55,457 nucleotides of DNA from contig JABSQO010000012.1 in the NCBI GenBank assembly GCA_013215775.1, forward strand, positions 1 through 55,457, written 5' to 3'. Shown piece by piece: positions 18,016-29,365 of this stretch (within the stretch, counting starts at the first letter, position 1; the number at the start of each line of letters is the position of its first letter). The notes beneath the pieces are model-generated. The model had not been told where the DNA came from. It ran no database searches and was given only the letters and a program-made list of their open reading frames with translations. A program made the position numbers and the translations under genes. This stretch comes from Piscirickettsiaceae bacterium. GTDB taxonomy: Bacteria > Pseudomonadota > Gammaproteobacteria > Nitrosococcales > Methylophagaceae.

Positions 18016-18672
18016 ATGACAAAACTAATCCTTTTCAATAAACCTTTTGACGTACTCACTCAATTTACCGATGATGCTGGGCGAAAAACACTAAAAGACT
18101 TTATTTCCATCTCAGAAGTCTACCCTGCTGGTCGCCTTGACCGTGATAGTGAAGGACTTGTTTTGTTAACCGACTCAGGTGAACTACAACACCAGATCAG
18201 TGATCCAAAATACAAACTTGAAAAGACTTATTGGGTACAAGTTGAAAATATTCCTAGCCCAGAAAGCCTAGATAAATTACGAAAGGGTATCGAACTTAAA
18301 GATGGCCCAACACTTCCAGCCAAAGTTCGCTTGATAGATAGTCCTAATATTTGGGCAAGAAACCCACCAATACGTCAACGAGAACACATTCCTACCCAGT
18401 GGTTAGAACTCAAAATCACCGAAGGGAAAAATCGCCAAGTTCGTCGTATGACGGCCGCAATTGGTCACCCAACATTACGTCTAATTCGTTATGCAATCGG
18501 TGATTGGACAGTTGAAAATCTAGCGTTAGGACAATGGAGCGAAGTTTCTGTGCCTACATCACTGTTGGTCATGATAAAATCTGCTAATGATTTGGACACC
18601 AAGAACCACAGTCGCCGCCGTAATAGAGCGCGAAAACCGCTTTCTAATGGTAGAGGAAGAAATAGACGGTAA
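18016..18672 (+). CDS. rluE: 23S rRNA pseudouridine(2457) synthase
   Basis: 218 residues. [12 protein letters not shown] opens the catalytic domain; the active-site motif is [10 protein letters not shown] (39-48) with catalytic D42. [20 protein letters not shown] is the conserved C-terminal motif of the RsuA/RluE family. There is no S4 domain, as expected for RluE. The last 29 residues form a very basic tail (RRRNRARK, then GRGRNRR) encoded in the 86-nt overlap with nudJ. No clear Shine-Dalgarno sequence precedes ATG 18016, so translation may be weak or leaderless. The gene order rluE-nudJ-mnmA-hflD is conserved with E. coli. Confidence 0.93.
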   Translation: MTKLILFNKPFDVLTQFTDDAGRKTLKDFISISEVYPAGRLDRDSEGLVLLTDSGELQHQISDPKYKLEKTYWVQVENIPSPESLDKLRKGIELKDGPTLPAKVRLIDSPNIWARNPPIRQREHIPTQWLELKITEGKNRQVRRMTAAIGHPTLRLIRYAIGDWTVENLALGQWSEVSVPTSLLVMIKSANDLDTKNHSRRRNRARKPLSNGRGRNRR

Positions 18673-19027
18673 AATGACCCTTAATCAACCTGCCGGACAT
18701 TTAGAGTCTGGAGAAAGTCTGATTGAAGCTGTGATTCGTGAAACTCAAGAAGAAACAGCGTGGCAATTTGACCCAACAGCATTAGTTGGTATTTATCGTT
18801 GGCAACACCCTGCTAATAATGAGACCTATATGCGATTTTGTTTTACGGGTAATGCCATTCAATTTGATCCTAATCAAATACTTGATCCTGATATCCATCA
18901 AGCATTTTGGTTAAATGAAAAACAGATACAGAAAAGACAAACAGATTTTCGCAGTCCATTAGTGATGGATTGTTTTAATGATTATTTAGCAGGTCAGCGC
19001 TACCCCTTAACTTTATTAAAAAATTAA
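18587..19027 (+). CDS. nudJ: NUDIX phosphatase NudJ
   Basis: 146 residues. The start [22 protein letters not shown] aligns with the beginning of E. coli NudJ, which supports ATG 18587 even though it lies 86 nt inside rluE. The Nudix box [23 protein letters not shown] is at 37-59, with RE and EE catalytic residues. The C-terminal [21 protein letters not shown] matches NudJ. Known activities are hydrolysis of nucleoside di/triphosphates and of HMP-pyrophosphate. It is followed 2 nt later by mnmA. Confidence 0.9.
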   Translation: MIWTPRTTVAAVIERENRFLMVEEEIDGKMTLNQPAGHLESGESLIEAVIRETQEETAWQFDPTALVGIYRWQHPANNETYMRFCFTGNAIQFDPNQILDPDIHQAFWLNEKQIQKRQTDFRSPLVMDCFNDYLAGQRYPLTLLKN

Positions 19028-19029
19028 AC

Positions 19030-20139
19030 ATGTCAGAGAAAAATAAAAATAAAATCGTTGTTGGCCTTTCCGGAGGTGTTGATTCATCCGTAGCTGCATT
19101 ATTGTTACAGCAACAAAATTATGATGTCGAAGGCATGTTTATGAAAAACTGGGTAGACTTTGCTGAGGAAAGCGAATGTACCATTGCTGAAGATCGTGAC
19201 GATGCAAACTCAGTAGCTGACAAGATTGGTATTCCCTTTCATGAAGCCAACTTTGCCATGGAATACTGGGATTTTGTGTTTAAGAATTTTCTCGATGAAT
19301 ATACTGCCGGTCGCACACCCAATCCTGATATTTTATGCAATCGTGAGATTAAGTTTAAAGCCTTTTTAGATCATGCTATGCAATTAGGTGGTTATATGAT
19401 TGCTACTGGTCACTATGCGCGTGTAGAAGAGCGAGATGGTGTATTCCATTTATTAAAAGGCCTCGATCATAATAAGGATCAAAGCTATTTTTTATACACA
19501 TTAGGTCAAGAACAACTTTCTCGTACCCTATTCCCTCTTGGTGAGCTGCCAAAACCAGAAGTAAGACGACTTGCCGAACAAGCTGGTTTTATTACCCATG
19601 ATAAAAAAGACAGTACTGGTATTTGTTTTATTGGTGAACGCCGTTTTCGTGAATTCCTAAGCCGGTACATTCCCGCTCAACCGGGTGAAATGCGTACACC
19701 CGATGGCGAAGTGATTGGCGAACATACCGGTTTGATGTATTACACTTTAGGGCAACGTCAAGGTTTAGGCATTGGTGGTCGCAAGGATAGTAGTGGCGAA
19801 CCTTGGTTTGTTGCGGGTAAAGATATGGAAAATAAAATTCTCTATGTTGTTCAAGGTGATCATCCATGGTTACATAGCCAATCACTCCAAGCTGAACAAT
19901 TATCATGGGTGACAGGTCACCCTCCTATATTTCCTTGTAAAGCAATGGCTAAAACACGGTATCGTCAGCCTGATCAATCTTGCATCATTACCGAAGATGA
20001 TGATGGCAAAATTCATGTTGAATTTGAACAATCACAACGTGCTGTAACACCAGGACAATCCGTCGTGTTTTATTTGGGTGACGATTGTTTAGGCGGGGGA
20101 ATTATTGTGAGCACTGATGCGCCAGGTATCCATCCATGA
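19030..20139 (+). CDS. mnmA: tRNA-specific 2-thiouridylase MnmA
   Basis: 369 residues. The PP-loop is GLSGGVDSS (12-20). The catalytic cysteines are in [13 protein letters not shown] and [12 protein letters not shown]. The ATP/tRNA-binding segment MATGHYAR appears here as IATGHYARV, followed by KDQSYFLY. It installs the 2-thio group on U34 of tRNA Lys/Glu/Gln, receiving sulfur through the Tus relay. The 2-nt gap from nudJ and 4-nt overlap with hflD indicate one operon. Confidence 0.97.
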   Translation: MSEKNKNKIVVGLSGGVDSSVAALLLQQQNYDVEGMFMKNWVDFAEESECTIAEDRDDANSVADKIGIPFHEANFAMEYWDFVFKNFLDEYTAGRTPNPDILCNREIKFKAFLDHAMQLGGYMIATGHYARVEERDGVFHLLKGLDHNKDQSYFLYTLGQEQLSRTLFPLGELPKPEVRRLAEQAGFITHDKKDSTGICFIGERRFREFLSRYIPAQPGEMRTPDGEVIGEHTGLMYYTLGQRQGLGIGGRKDSSGEPWFVAGKDMENKILYVVQGDHPWLHSQSLQAEQLSWVTGHPPIFPCKAMAKTRYRQPDQSCIITEDDDGKIHVEFEQSQRAVTPGQSVVFYLGDDCLGGGIIVSTDAPGIHP

Positions 20140-20768
20140 CCATGAACGATCGAGAACGCGATCGCGTTATTGCACTAGCTGCATTGGTTCAGACAGTAAC
20201 ATTAGTTCGACAAATCGCTGAAACAGGTCAGGTTAATCAAGCTGAGTTTGAAACATTATTGCACAGCCTGTTGGCAATAGACGCTGCGACTACTGAAACT
20301 GTTTATGGCGATTTAAGCCAATTAAAACCAGGTATCAAACAATTAAATAAACAATTGTCGGACAAGAAATCTAAAGCTGATACGACCCTACTTCGCTATA
20401 TCATTAGTTTATTGCATCTAGAACGAAAATTGGCAAAACGGCCAGCTATGCTTGATTTAATTAGCCGTGAGATTGAACAAATACCCCAACAAATTGATTA
20501 TTTTGGTGATATTAATAACCCGCAAATTATCGCCCGTTTTGCCGATATTTATCATCGTACTATTAGTGAACTCTCACCTCGTATTCAAGTTCATGGCAAC
20601 CCCCAGTTTTTACAACAACCAGACAATATAAATCGCATACGAGCCTTGTTATTGGCTGGAATTCGAGCAGCCATCCTATGGCACCAAAAAGGTGGTCGAC
20701 GGTGGCAGTTTATTTTTCAGTCCAACAAAATACTTGAAATTTCGACTGAACTTTATTCCTCTGATTGA
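20136..20768 (+). CDS. hflD: High-frequency lysogenization protein HflD homologue
   Basis: 210 residues, all-helical, soluble or membrane-peripheral. [23 protein letters not shown] at the N-terminus and [15 protein letters not shown] are characteristic, and the C-terminal [24 protein letters not shown] matches the family. In E. coli HflD binds phage lambda CII; its normal cellular role is unclear. It overlaps mnmA by 4 nt. In E. coli purB follows directly, but here it is about 5 kb away after a symporter, fetB-like and acnB. Confidence 0.93.
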   Translation: MTMNDRERDRVIALAALVQTVTLVRQIAETGQVNQAEFETLLHSLLAIDAATTETVYGDLSQLKPGIKQLNKQLSDKKSKADTTLLRYIISLLHLERKLAKRPAMLDLISREIEQIPQQIDYFGDINNPQIIARFADIYHRTISELSPRIQVHGNPQFLQQPDNINRIRALLLAGIRAAILWHQKGGRRWQFIFQSNKILEISTELYSSD

Positions 20769-20820
20769 GTAAATACTGGCTTAGCAACGACCAAGAAATA
20801 AGCAGTAGATAGCCCCTCAT

Positions 20821-20876
20821 GTATTCTGTATTCTGTATTCCGTATTCCGTATTCTGTATTCTGTATTCTGTATACT
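20821..20876. repeat. 7-bp tandem repeat (GTATTCY, eight units)
   Basis: Seven consecutive units of GTATTCT or GTATTCC (20821-20869) are followed by a degenerate eighth unit GTATACT. It lies in the 242-nt non-coding gap between hflD and the symporter gene, about 135 nt before that start. The unit pattern T,T,C,C,T,T,T suggests copying by slippage. It may vary between strains. Confidence 0.9.
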
Positions 20877-21010
20877 TGCTTATTACCTCATTTCGGCATG
20901 CTTATATCGAGATATTTAAATCACTAGACTAATTATGTTTAGCATCATGAGCTAAGTCTAAGGACTGTCTTTGATGACGGTGAACTGTAAAGTACGTACT
21001 GGAGATACTG

Positions 21011-22345
21011 ATGGAACAAACTCATAAGATTAGCCTCACCATGAAAGTCGTCATTGGGATGATGCTAGGTATCGCCGTCGGATTAGCCATTAATTTGACT
21101 GGATTGAATGCTGACGGCAGCTTCATCAACCGATATATCGTTGATGGTGCTTTTCATGTTGTCGGCAAAATGTTTGTCAACGCACTAAAAATGCTGGTTG
21201 TACCACTGGTCTTCTTTTCACTCATTTGCGGTGTCTGTGGCATTGGCAATATAAAAACCTTAGGTCGTGTTGGCTCAAAATCATTTGGCCTTTATATGCT
21301 AACAACGGCCATCGCCATCGCCATCGCCATCACGCTGGCAGCAAGCGTGGGAATTGGCGAAGGAATGAACTTACAAGCAACCAGCCAATTCCTTGGAAAA
21401 GCAGCGCCGCCAATATCTGATGTCTTCATTGGTATTATCCCAACAAACCCCATAAAAGCGATGGCCAATGGTGACATGTTGCCATTGATTTTCTATTCAA
21501 TTATTGCCGGTGTCAGTATGTTAATGGTCGGTAAAAAAGCGTCAGGACTTATCGAAACTGCTGAAGTCGCTAACGAAGTGATGATGAAAATGGTGACTAT
21601 CGTCATGTCGGTTGCCCCTTATGCCGTATTCGCCTTAATCGCTAAAGCCATGGCGCAATTGGGTCTAGATTTACTCGGTCAACTTGCAGGCTATGTACTG
21701 GTACTCGTTAGCGCCTTGATGTTGCACCTCTTTGTTACCCTTATGATTGTACTCAAAGTATTTTCAGGCCTTAGCCCAACGATATTCCTCAAAAAAATCC
21801 GTAATGCACAAGTCTTTGCCTTTAGTACTGCAAGTTCAAATGCGACCATTCCCGTTACACTAAGAACAGTTACCGAACGAATGGGTGTGAACAACTCCAT
21901 TGCCTCTTTTACCGTTCCATTTGGCGCAACGATAAATATGGATGGCACAGCCATCATGCAAGGTGTGGCGACAGTATTTATTGCCAACATTTATGGCGTT
22001 GATTTAGGTATCACTGGGTATTTAACCGTCATTCTAATGTCTGTTTTAGCCTCCATCGGCACCGCAGGTGTGCCAGGTGTCGGTCTGATTATGTTATCGA
22101 TGGTCTTTGCACAAGTAGGTCTACCTATTGAAGGTATTGGCCTAATCTTAGGTGTTGACCGTTTAATGGACATGATTAGAACCGCTGTTAACGTCTCTGG
22201 TGATGCCGTTGTTTCAACTATCGTTGCTAAAAGTGAAGGTAAACTTGACCTAACGACTTATGCCGATCCTACTGCTGGCGCTATCAGTGCTGATGAGAGC
22301 TTACACATTGATGAAACGATTAAGAAAACTCACGAGAAAACATAA
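21011..22345 (+). CDS. Dicarboxylate/amino acid:cation symporter (DAACS family)
   Basis: 444 residues. GltP/GltT-like topology: six N-terminal helices, then the re-entrant loop region ASSNATIPVTLRTVTERMGV, the NMDGT motif inside PFGATINMDGTAIMQG, the second hairpin ASIGTAGVPGVGLIML, and the final substrate helix VDRLMDMIRTAVNVSGDAV. Members import glutamate/aspartate or C4-dicarboxylates with Na+ or H+. The substrate cannot be fixed, although VDRLMDMIRTAVNVSGD is closer to amino-acid/dicarboxylate carriers than to serine carriers. A GCCATC unit repeated four times at 21308-21331 encodes an Ala-Ile run. GGAG at 21001-21004 is the ribosome site. It appears monocistronic. Confidence 0.9.
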   Translation: MEQTHKISLTMKVVIGMMLGIAVGLAINLTGLNADGSFINRYIVDGAFHVVGKMFVNALKMLVVPLVFFSLICGVCGIGNIKTLGRVGSKSFGLYMLTTAIAIAIAITLAASVGIGEGMNLQATSQFLGKAAPPISDVFIGIIPTNPIKAMANGDMLPLIFYSIIAGVSMLMVGKKASGLIETAEVANEVMMKMVTIVMSVAPYAVFALIAKAMAQLGLDLLGQLAGYVLVLVSALMLHLFVTLMIVLKVFSGLSPTIFLKKIRNAQVFAFSTASSNATIPVTLRTVTERMGVNNSIASFTVPFGATINMDGTAIMQGVATVFIANIYGVDLGITGYLTVILMSVLASIGTAGVPGVGLIMLSMVFAQVGLPIEGIGLILGVDRLMDMIRTAVNVSGDAVVSTIVAKSEGKLDLTTYADPTAGAISADESLHIDETIKKTHEKT

Positions 22346-22626
22346 AGGCCACCTCACTCCGCTAATTAGATTAATATTGCTTAAGGTATGATATTAATAG
22401 ATGGTTTCCCGAGTTTAATCTAACGCTTTCGCTGATCGACATGGAGAGCAAAGCGAAGTCGATTAATCGCCAGTAGGTAATGCCTTTTTGCATTTTTGTA
22501 ATAGAGAGCGTAAGCGAACAGTGGAGAATAATGTGAAAAAGGCTTTATGTTGCCGTAAAGTCATTTGTGTTTATTTGTGCAATAGATATTTTTGAACGTT
22601 AGAAGCTTGATCTTTTTTACCTGTCA
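22346..22626. other. Intergenic region with imperfect repeats
   Basis: 281 nt between the converging symporter and FetB-like genes, with no credible reading frame. It holds two imperfect direct repeats, GAGAGCAAAGCGAA at 22444-22457 and GAGAGCGTAAGCGAA at 22504-22518, an inverted counterpart AACGCTTTCGCT at 22422-22433, an inverted pair ATCGAC/GTCGAT (22435-22440, 22458-22463), and a long-range GCCTTTTT ... AAAAAGGC pairing. It could be a decayed repeat element or a structured 3' region. No standard terminator is obvious. Confidence 0.45.
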
Positions 22627-23346
22627 TCATTCAACCTTATTCATGAAAATCGATTTTGTTAACACTAGAAAGTAAGCTGTTGATAGCCCGGCAGAACCAA
22701 ATATCATACACATCACCACAATTTGATAATGCGCTGCTATTATTGGGGATACTCCTGATAGTATTTGTCCTGTCATCATGCCTGGTAAGGCTACTAACCC
22801 AACGGCGAATAATGAATTGATAACAGGAATAAATGCTGCCTGGAATGCAATGTTCCGCGCTTGGACATAGGGAAGATCTCGACTGATTTCAGCCTGTAAT
22901 CTTTCAGCAGCCAAGCTCACACTATTCATTGAATTAGCAAATATCATCCCTGCTAAAGGAATCATATATTTTGGTTCAAACCAAGGATCAAGATTAACCA
23001 CTCCTTGAGTAACTAAAATCAAGACTATACCGCCACCTAAACTAATTGCTATTAATGCATGTTGGAAAAGCATTCTTCGTTTTTCTTTAACCGTTCCTAA
23101 TGCAATCCACGCTGACGCTGTGACCATTACCAACATAACCATCATCACTAACCAAGCACTTTCTGCTTGGAAAATAGTGGTCAAAAAAGAACCCACCAAT
23201 AATAATTGTACTAACATTCTAATAACGGCATAAATGGCATTGCCGACTTCTAATGACCATTTATACAAAATTATCATCACTGCTATTACGGGTATAAAGG
23301 CCAGTGCTAAGTTAAAAGTTGGGATAATTTGAATTGCGCTATTCAC
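22627..23346 (-). CDS. fetB: FetB-like (UPF0014) ABC permease, orphan
   Basis: 239 residues, about six or seven membrane helices. Family hallmarks are IRMLVQLLLVGSFL near residue 43, PLAGMIFANSMNSVSLAAERL around 130-150, and ALPGMMTGQILSGVSPIIAAHYQIV. In E. coli FetAB exports iron and improves oxidative stress tolerance. The cognate ATPase FetA is not adjacent: upstream is acnB and downstream a 281-nt gap. The ATPase may be encoded elsewhere. The acnB terminator at 23361-23399 separates it from acnB. Confidence 0.85.
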   Translation of the reverse strand: MNSAIQIIPTFNLALAFIPVIAVMIILYKWSLEVGNAIYAVIRMLVQLLLVGSFLTTIFQAESAWLVMMVMLVMVTASAWIALGTVKEKRRMLFQHALIAISLGGGIVLILVTQGVVNLDPWFEPKYMIPLAGMIFANSMNSVSLAAERLQAEISRDLPYVQARNIAFQAAFIPVINSLFAVGLVALPGMMTGQILSGVSPIIAAHYQIVVMCMIFGSAGLSTAYFLVLTKSIFMNKVE

Positions 23347-23360
23347 TGTTCACCTCTGAT

Positions 23361-23399
23361 AAAAAAGGCTGCTTTCACCAAGTGAAAAGCAGCCTTTTT
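23361..23399. terminator. acnB terminator
   Basis: Long hairpin: AAAAAAGGCTGCTTTCAC on the left pairs with GTGAAAAGCAGCCTTTTT on the right, with one mismatch or bulge and a 3-4 nt loop. It has A/T tracts on both sides, so it can stop transcription in either direction. It lies 22 nt after the acnB stop on the minus strand. Confidence 0.88.
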
Positions 23400-23421
23400 A
23401 ATTTAAATATTATACTTGTAA

Positions 23422-25956
23422 TCAACCAGTTGAAGACTTATATTCATCCATTTCATTAAAGTTAAGATAACGGTATATTTCATCGCTCATCGGCTCTATT
23501 CCCGCTACTTTTTCCTGATATTCTTCAACCGTTGGTAAACGACCTAGACTAGCAACAACTGCTGCTAATTCAGCCGAGGACAAATAAACATCAGCACCAT
23601 CACCTAAACGATTCGGAAAGTTTCGAGTTGATGTTGAAACAACGGTTGCATTATCAGCAACACGAGCCTGATTACCCATGCATAATGAACAACCAGGTGT
23701 TTCAGTGCGGGCACCCACACGGCCGAATATGCTGTAAATCCCCTCTTCTGTTAACTGGTGTTGATCCATCCGTGTTGGCGGCGCTATCCAGAGTTTAGTT
23801 GGCAAATTACCCATGTTTTCCAGCACTTTACCCGCGGCACGATAATGGCCAATATTCGTCATACAGGAACCGATAAAGACTTCATCAATCTCAACGCCTG
23901 CAAGCTCTGACAACGGCTTAATATCATCAGGATCATTGGGGCACGCTAGTAATGGCTCAGTAATTTCAGCCAAATCAATTTCAATTATTTCGGCATATTC
24001 GGCATCGGCATCACGCTCTAATAATACGGGATCAGCTAGCCATACTTTCATAGCATCGATACGACGTTGTAAAGAACGCGAATCTTCATAACCTTGGGTA
24101 ATCATCCATTCTAATAATGAGACATTAGAATTCAAAAACTCAATAATGGGTTCTTTATTCAAATGAACCGTACAACCATTCGCTGAACGTTCTGCTGAGG
24201 CATCAGATAACTCAAACGCTTGTTCTACTTTAAGATGTGGTAAACCTTCAATCTCTAATACTCGACCGTTGAAGACATTTTTCTTACTTTCTTTCTCAAT
24301 CGTAAGCAGTCCCTTTTGAATAGCCACATAAGGAATAGCATTGACTAAATCACGTAAGGTAATACCGGGTTGCATTTCACCTTTAAAACGCACTAATACT
24401 GACTCAGGCATATCTAATGGCATCACACCGAGCGCCGCGGCAAATGCGACTAAACCTGAACCTGCAGGGAAACTAATACCAATGGGGAATCGAGTATGAG
24501 AATCGCCACCTGTACCAACAGTATCTGGCAATATCATTCGATTCAACCATGAATGGATAACACCATCACCCGGCCGTAATGACACACCGCCACGAGTGCT
24601 AATGAAGTCGGGTAAGGAATGCTGTAATTTAATATCAACCGGTTTCGGATATGCTGCAGTATGACAAAATGATTGCATCACCAAATCAGATGAAAATCCA
24701 AGACAAGCTAATTCTTTCAGTTCATCCCGCGTCATCGCACCCGTTGTATCTTGCGAGCCAACCGTGGTGACTTTAGGCTCACAATATGTTCCTGGTCGCA
24801 CGCCTTCAACCCCACATGCCCGCCCCACCATTTTCTGCGCTAAGGTAAAACCTTTACCAGTATCATCAGGAGAACTTGGTCTCAGAAACACGTCTGAAGC
24901 CGCTAAATTAAGTGTTTCTCTAGCTCTATCCGTTAAACCACGACCGATGATCAATGGAATACGTCCACCGGCACGCACTTCGTCCGCTAATGTTGTCGGA
25001 CGTATGGTAAATGTTGAAAGAATATCGCCAGCCTCATTGGTGATTTTTCCTTCATAAGGATGGATGGTAATCACATCACCCATCTTTAAATTTTTGACAT
25101 CACACTCAATCGGCAATGCACCAGAATCTTCGGCAGTATTAAAGAAAATAGGCGCAATATTGCTCCCTAACACCACACCACCCTGACGTTTATTGGGTAC
25201 AAATGGAATATCATTCCCCATATGCCATAACACTGAGTTAATGGCTGATTTACGAGAAGATCCGGTACCCACAACATCGCCCACATAAGCCAACGGATGG
25301 CCTTTTTGTTTTAATGTCTCAATCAGCTGTAAACCATCGGGCATTTTACTGACCAGCATTGATTTAGCATGTAGTGGAATATCAGGACGACTCCACGCTT
25401 CTGTCGCGGGTGATAAGTCATCGGTATTGGTTTCACCAGGCACTTTAAATACTGTTACCGTAATGCGTTCTGGTAATGCAGGTTTAGCCGTAAACCAATC
25501 AGCACTAGCCCATGATTGAATTACTCGTTTGGCATAATCATTATTCGCGGATTTTTCAAGCACATCATGATAAGCATCATAAATAAGTAATGTTTTTGAT
25601 AATGCCTTTTCCGCTTCTGCCGCAGTGTCATCTTGATCTAACAAATCAATTAAGGGTTGAATATTATAGCCACCCATCATTGTGCCTAACAATGCTGTCG
25701 CTTTAACAGGGTTAACTAATGGACAAATTACTTTTCCTTTCGCAATATCCGCTAAAAAGCCTGCTTTAACATAGGCGGCCTGATCAACACCTGGCGGTAC
25801 ACGGTGGATTAATAAGCCCAATAATTCATCACTATTATCATTTTCAGGTTGCTTCAGTAACTCAATCAATTCTGAGACTTGCTCAGCTTCTAATGCTAAA
25901 GGTGGTATGTTTTCTTGTGCACGTTGTTCAACGTGTTTTCGATAATCATTCAGCAC
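23422..25956 (-). CDS. acnB: Aconitate hydratase B
   Basis: 844 residues from GTG 25956. The longer reading back to 26082 would cross the purB promoter and start codon. GTG 25956 has GGAGTGA five nt upstream, and the protein then begins [13 protein letters not shown], aligning with the start of E. coli AcnB. HEAT-like N-terminal domain, then [20 protein letters not shown], and cluster-binding cysteines in [23 protein letters not shown] and [14 protein letters not shown]. It isomerises citrate/isocitrate (also 2-methylisocitrate) and, when it loses its 4Fe-4S cluster, can bind mRNA. It is divergent from purB. Confidence 0.96.
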   Translation of the reverse strand: MLNDYRKHVEQRAQENIPPLALEAEQVSELIELLKQPENDNSDELLGLLIHRVPPGVDQAAYVKAGFLADIAKGKVICPLVNPVKATALLGTMMGGYNIQPLIDLLDQDDTAAEAEKALSKTLLIYDAYHDVLEKSANNDYAKRVIQSWASADWFTAKPALPERITVTVFKVPGETNTDDLSPATEAWSRPDIPLHAKSMLVSKMPDGLQLIETLKQKGHPLAYVGDVVGTGSSRKSAINSVLWHMGNDIPFVPNKRQGGVVLGSNIAPIFFNTAEDSGALPIECDVKNLKMGDVITIHPYEGKITNEAGDILSTFTIRPTTLADEVRAGGRIPLIIGRGLTDRARETLNLAASDVFLRPSSPDDTGKGFTLAQKMVGRACGVEGVRPGTYCEPKVTTVGSQDTTGAMTRDELKELACLGFSSDLVMQSFCHTAAYPKPVDIKLQHSLPDFISTRGGVSLRPGDGVIHSWLNRMILPDTVGTGGDSHTRFPIGISFPAGSGLVAFAAALGVMPLDMPESVLVRFKGEMQPGITLRDLVNAIPYVAIQKGLLTIEKESKKNVFNGRVLEIEGLPHLKVEQAFELSDASAERSANGCTVHLNKEPIIEFLNSNVSLLEWMITQGYEDSRSLQRRIDAMKVWLADPVLLERDADAEYAEIIEIDLAEITEPLLACPNDPDDIKPLSELAGVEIDEVFIGSCMTNIGHYRAAGKVLENMGNLPTKLWIAPPTRMDQHQLTEEGIYSIFGRVGARTETPGCSLCMGNQARVADNATVVSTSTRNFPNRLGDGADVYLSSAELAAVVASLGRLPTVEEYQEKVAGIEPMSDEIYRYLNFNEMDEYKSSTG

Positions 25957-26024
25957 GTAGCTCACTCCGGTGTGGCGATAGTAATCGACTATTTTAACAT
26001 GCTCACTGAAGCAAACCTTAGATC

Positions 26025-27439
<1,415 letters not shown>

Positions 27440-27442
27440 CGG

Positions 27443-27949
27443 ATGAATGACGACCATTCGACTGAACAATCAAATCAACTGATTCAGTTTGATGGTCGTG
27501 AACAAGCAAAATCGTTAGCCTTACAACTTACACAACAAGCCCAGCGAGAAATCTGCTTTTTTGGCAATAATCTTGATCCCATATTATTCGACAACATAGA
27601 ATTTGTAGACTGTATTAGCGAGTTTGCACGTCGCTCTGATAAAACCACTGTTAAGTTCCTCGTTCATTCTACACAAGCTAATATTCAAAATGGTCACCGT
27701 TTATTACCCTTAATACAACGTCTCACAAGCTCGATCAATCTGCATATCACGGCCAAGCAACATCAAGGATTAACTCAAATGTTTATGCTGGTGGATAATA
27801 TCGCTTATTTTTATTATCCAAACTCACTTCGTTATCAAGGACGGGCATGCTTTTATGACCCTTCTGATGTACGAGATCTAAAGAAAACATTTAGTAGTAT
27901 GTGGGATCAAAGCAGTAGAGACATTATGACAAGGCGGTTAAATATATGA
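27443..27949 (+). CDS. DUF7931-like protein
   Basis: 168 residues, cytoplasmic. The pattern QAQREICFFGNNLDPILFDN ... SEFARRSDKTTVKFLVHSTQANIQNGHRLLPLIQRL ... AYFYYPNSLRYQGRACFYDP resembles DUF7931, a phospholipase-D-like fold often fused to or near GNAT proteins and purB in Gammaproteobacteria. I see no HKD catalytic motif, so enzymatic activity is doubtful. It begins 3 nt after purB and overlaps the following secretin-like gene by 4 nt. Function unknown. Confidence 0.65.
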   Translation: MNDDHSTEQSNQLIQFDGREQAKSLALQLTQQAQREICFFGNNLDPILFDNIEFVDCISEFARRSDKTTVKFLVHSTQANIQNGHRLLPLIQRLTSSINLHITAKQHQGLTQMFMLVDNIAYFYYPNSLRYQGRACFYDPSDVRDLKKTFSSMWDQSSRDIMTRRLNI

Positions 27950-28746
27950 GAATCATCACATTCACATTTTTAATGATTATGAGCTCTTGGTTATGGGCTG
28001 AAACAAAAATTGAAACCATTCAATTAAATCATCGTCTTGCTACAGAAGTATTGCCAGAAGTCCAAGCCTTTTTACCCAAAGGAGCAACAGCAAGAGCCTT
28101 TAACGAATTTATCATCTTAAAAGCTGAACCCACTGTTATCGAAGAGATTAAACAACTGATTAATCAACTCGACACAGCACTACAACGATTAAAAATAAGT
28201 GTACTTAAAACAGACGAAATATTATCTGAACAGCAAGGCTCCCAAGACAATGCCACTATTGTATTAAGTAATGATGGATTCTCTGGAGATGTCCGCGTTA
28301 AACGATGGTCTACTGATAAAGCAACAGGTGGTAGTCAGCGATATCAAGCTCAAGGTGTTGCTGGCAGACCTATATTAATTACTATGGGCCAAGATATTCC
28401 TCAAAAAGAGCAATATTTGTTACTTACACCGTACGGTGGAGTCGCCGCACAATCCAATACTTACTACCTCAATATTGATAATGGCTTCCAGGCAGTCGCC
28501 AGAATATTGCCCAATCACCAAGTAATTATCGATATTCATCCACTATTTAATCAATTGAACAAACGAAATGGCGTTATTGAAACGACTGAAGCTGTTAGCA
28601 GTATTTCAGGTCCTGCCGGCGAATGGATCATGCTCGGTCAAATTGACAATGAAAAAAATATCGAAAAACAAGGTTCGACACGGTACCATACTCACCGCCA
28701 ACAACAGCAAACTATCTATATTAAAGTAGATAATATTTCGCCATAA
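27946..28746 (+). CDS. Exported protein with secretin N-domain, no secretin pore
   Basis: 266 residues with signal peptide MRIITFTFLMIMSSWLWA. The next part, ETIQLNHRLATEVLPEVQAFLPKGATARAFNEFIILKAEPTVIEEIKQLINQLD (about 24-77), is a secretin N0/N1-like (GspD/PilQ) ring-building domain. The remaining 180 residues lack the gate and beta-barrel signature, so it cannot form a pore. Function unknown; a periplasmic adaptor or scaffold is possible. It overlaps the DUF7931 gene by 4 nt, suggesting a shared role or at least coupled expression. Confidence 0.7.
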   Translation: MRIITFTFLMIMSSWLWAETKIETIQLNHRLATEVLPEVQAFLPKGATARAFNEFIILKAEPTVIEEIKQLINQLDTALQRLKISVLKTDEILSEQQGSQDNATIVLSNDGFSGDVRVKRWSTDKATGGSQRYQAQGVAGRPILITMGQDIPQKEQYLLLTPYGGVAAQSNTYYLNIDNGFQAVARILPNHQVIIDIHPLFNQLNKRNGVIETTEAVSSISGPAGEWIMLGQIDNEKNIEKQGSTRYHTHRQQQQTIYIKVDNISP

Positions 28747-28761
28747 TTAAAAAGAGACTTC

Positions 28762-29364
28762 ATGAATATTAAACAAGCGATTGTCAATCGCCGTTCCATT
28801 AAACACTTTGATTCAACACATGAAATGACTGAATCAGAAATAAATGAATTGATGGAGCATGCGATTTTATCGCCAACTTCATACAACGTTCAACATTGGC
28901 GTTTTATTCAAATCCAAGATAAAGACAAACGCCAACAAATTGAAGATGTCAGCTGGGGACAAAAACAAGTAACTGAAGCATCTTTACTATTAATATTATG
29001 TGCAGATCTCAATGCTTGGGAAAAAAATCCTGAACGTTACTGGCGCGATGCACCTGTTGAAGTACAAGATTTTTTATTACCGATGATTGAAAATTTTTAT
29101 ACCAATCACCATCAAGCGCAACGCGATGAATGTTTACGATCAACCGGTATTGCTGCGATGAACATTATGTTAATGGCAACAGGCATGGGCTATGACAGTT
29201 GTCCTATGGTGGGATTTGATTTCGATAAAGTCGCTAAAATCATCAATTTGCCACATGATCACATCATTACCATGATGATTACAGTAGGTAAAAGTCGTGA
29301 AGATGCGCGGCCTCGCTCAGGTCAACTACCGTTAAGTGAAGTTTTTATAACAGATAGTTTTTAA
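28762..29364 (+). CDS. Nitroreductase family oxidoreductase
   Basis: 200 residues. FMN-binding motif NRRSIKHF (9-16), ILSPTSYNVQHWRFI (31-45), and a C-terminal ATGMGYDSCPMVGFDFDKV followed by VGKSREDARPR. These are typical of FMN-dependent nitroreductases of the short, single-domain class, which reduce nitro groups or quinones with NAD(P)H. The physiological substrate is unknown. It lies 15 nt after the secretin-like gene and converges on the diguanylate cyclase with one base between stops. Confidence 0.88.
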   Translation: MNIKQAIVNRRSIKHFDSTHEMTESEINELMEHAILSPTSYNVQHWRFIQIQDKDKRQQIEDVSWGQKQVTEASLLLILCADLNAWEKNPERYWRDAPVEVQDFLLPMIENFYTNHHQAQRDECLRSTGIAAMNIMLMATGMGYDSCPMVGFDFDKVAKIINLPHDHIITMMITVGKSREDARPRSGQLPLSEVFITDSF

Positions 29365-29365
29365 A

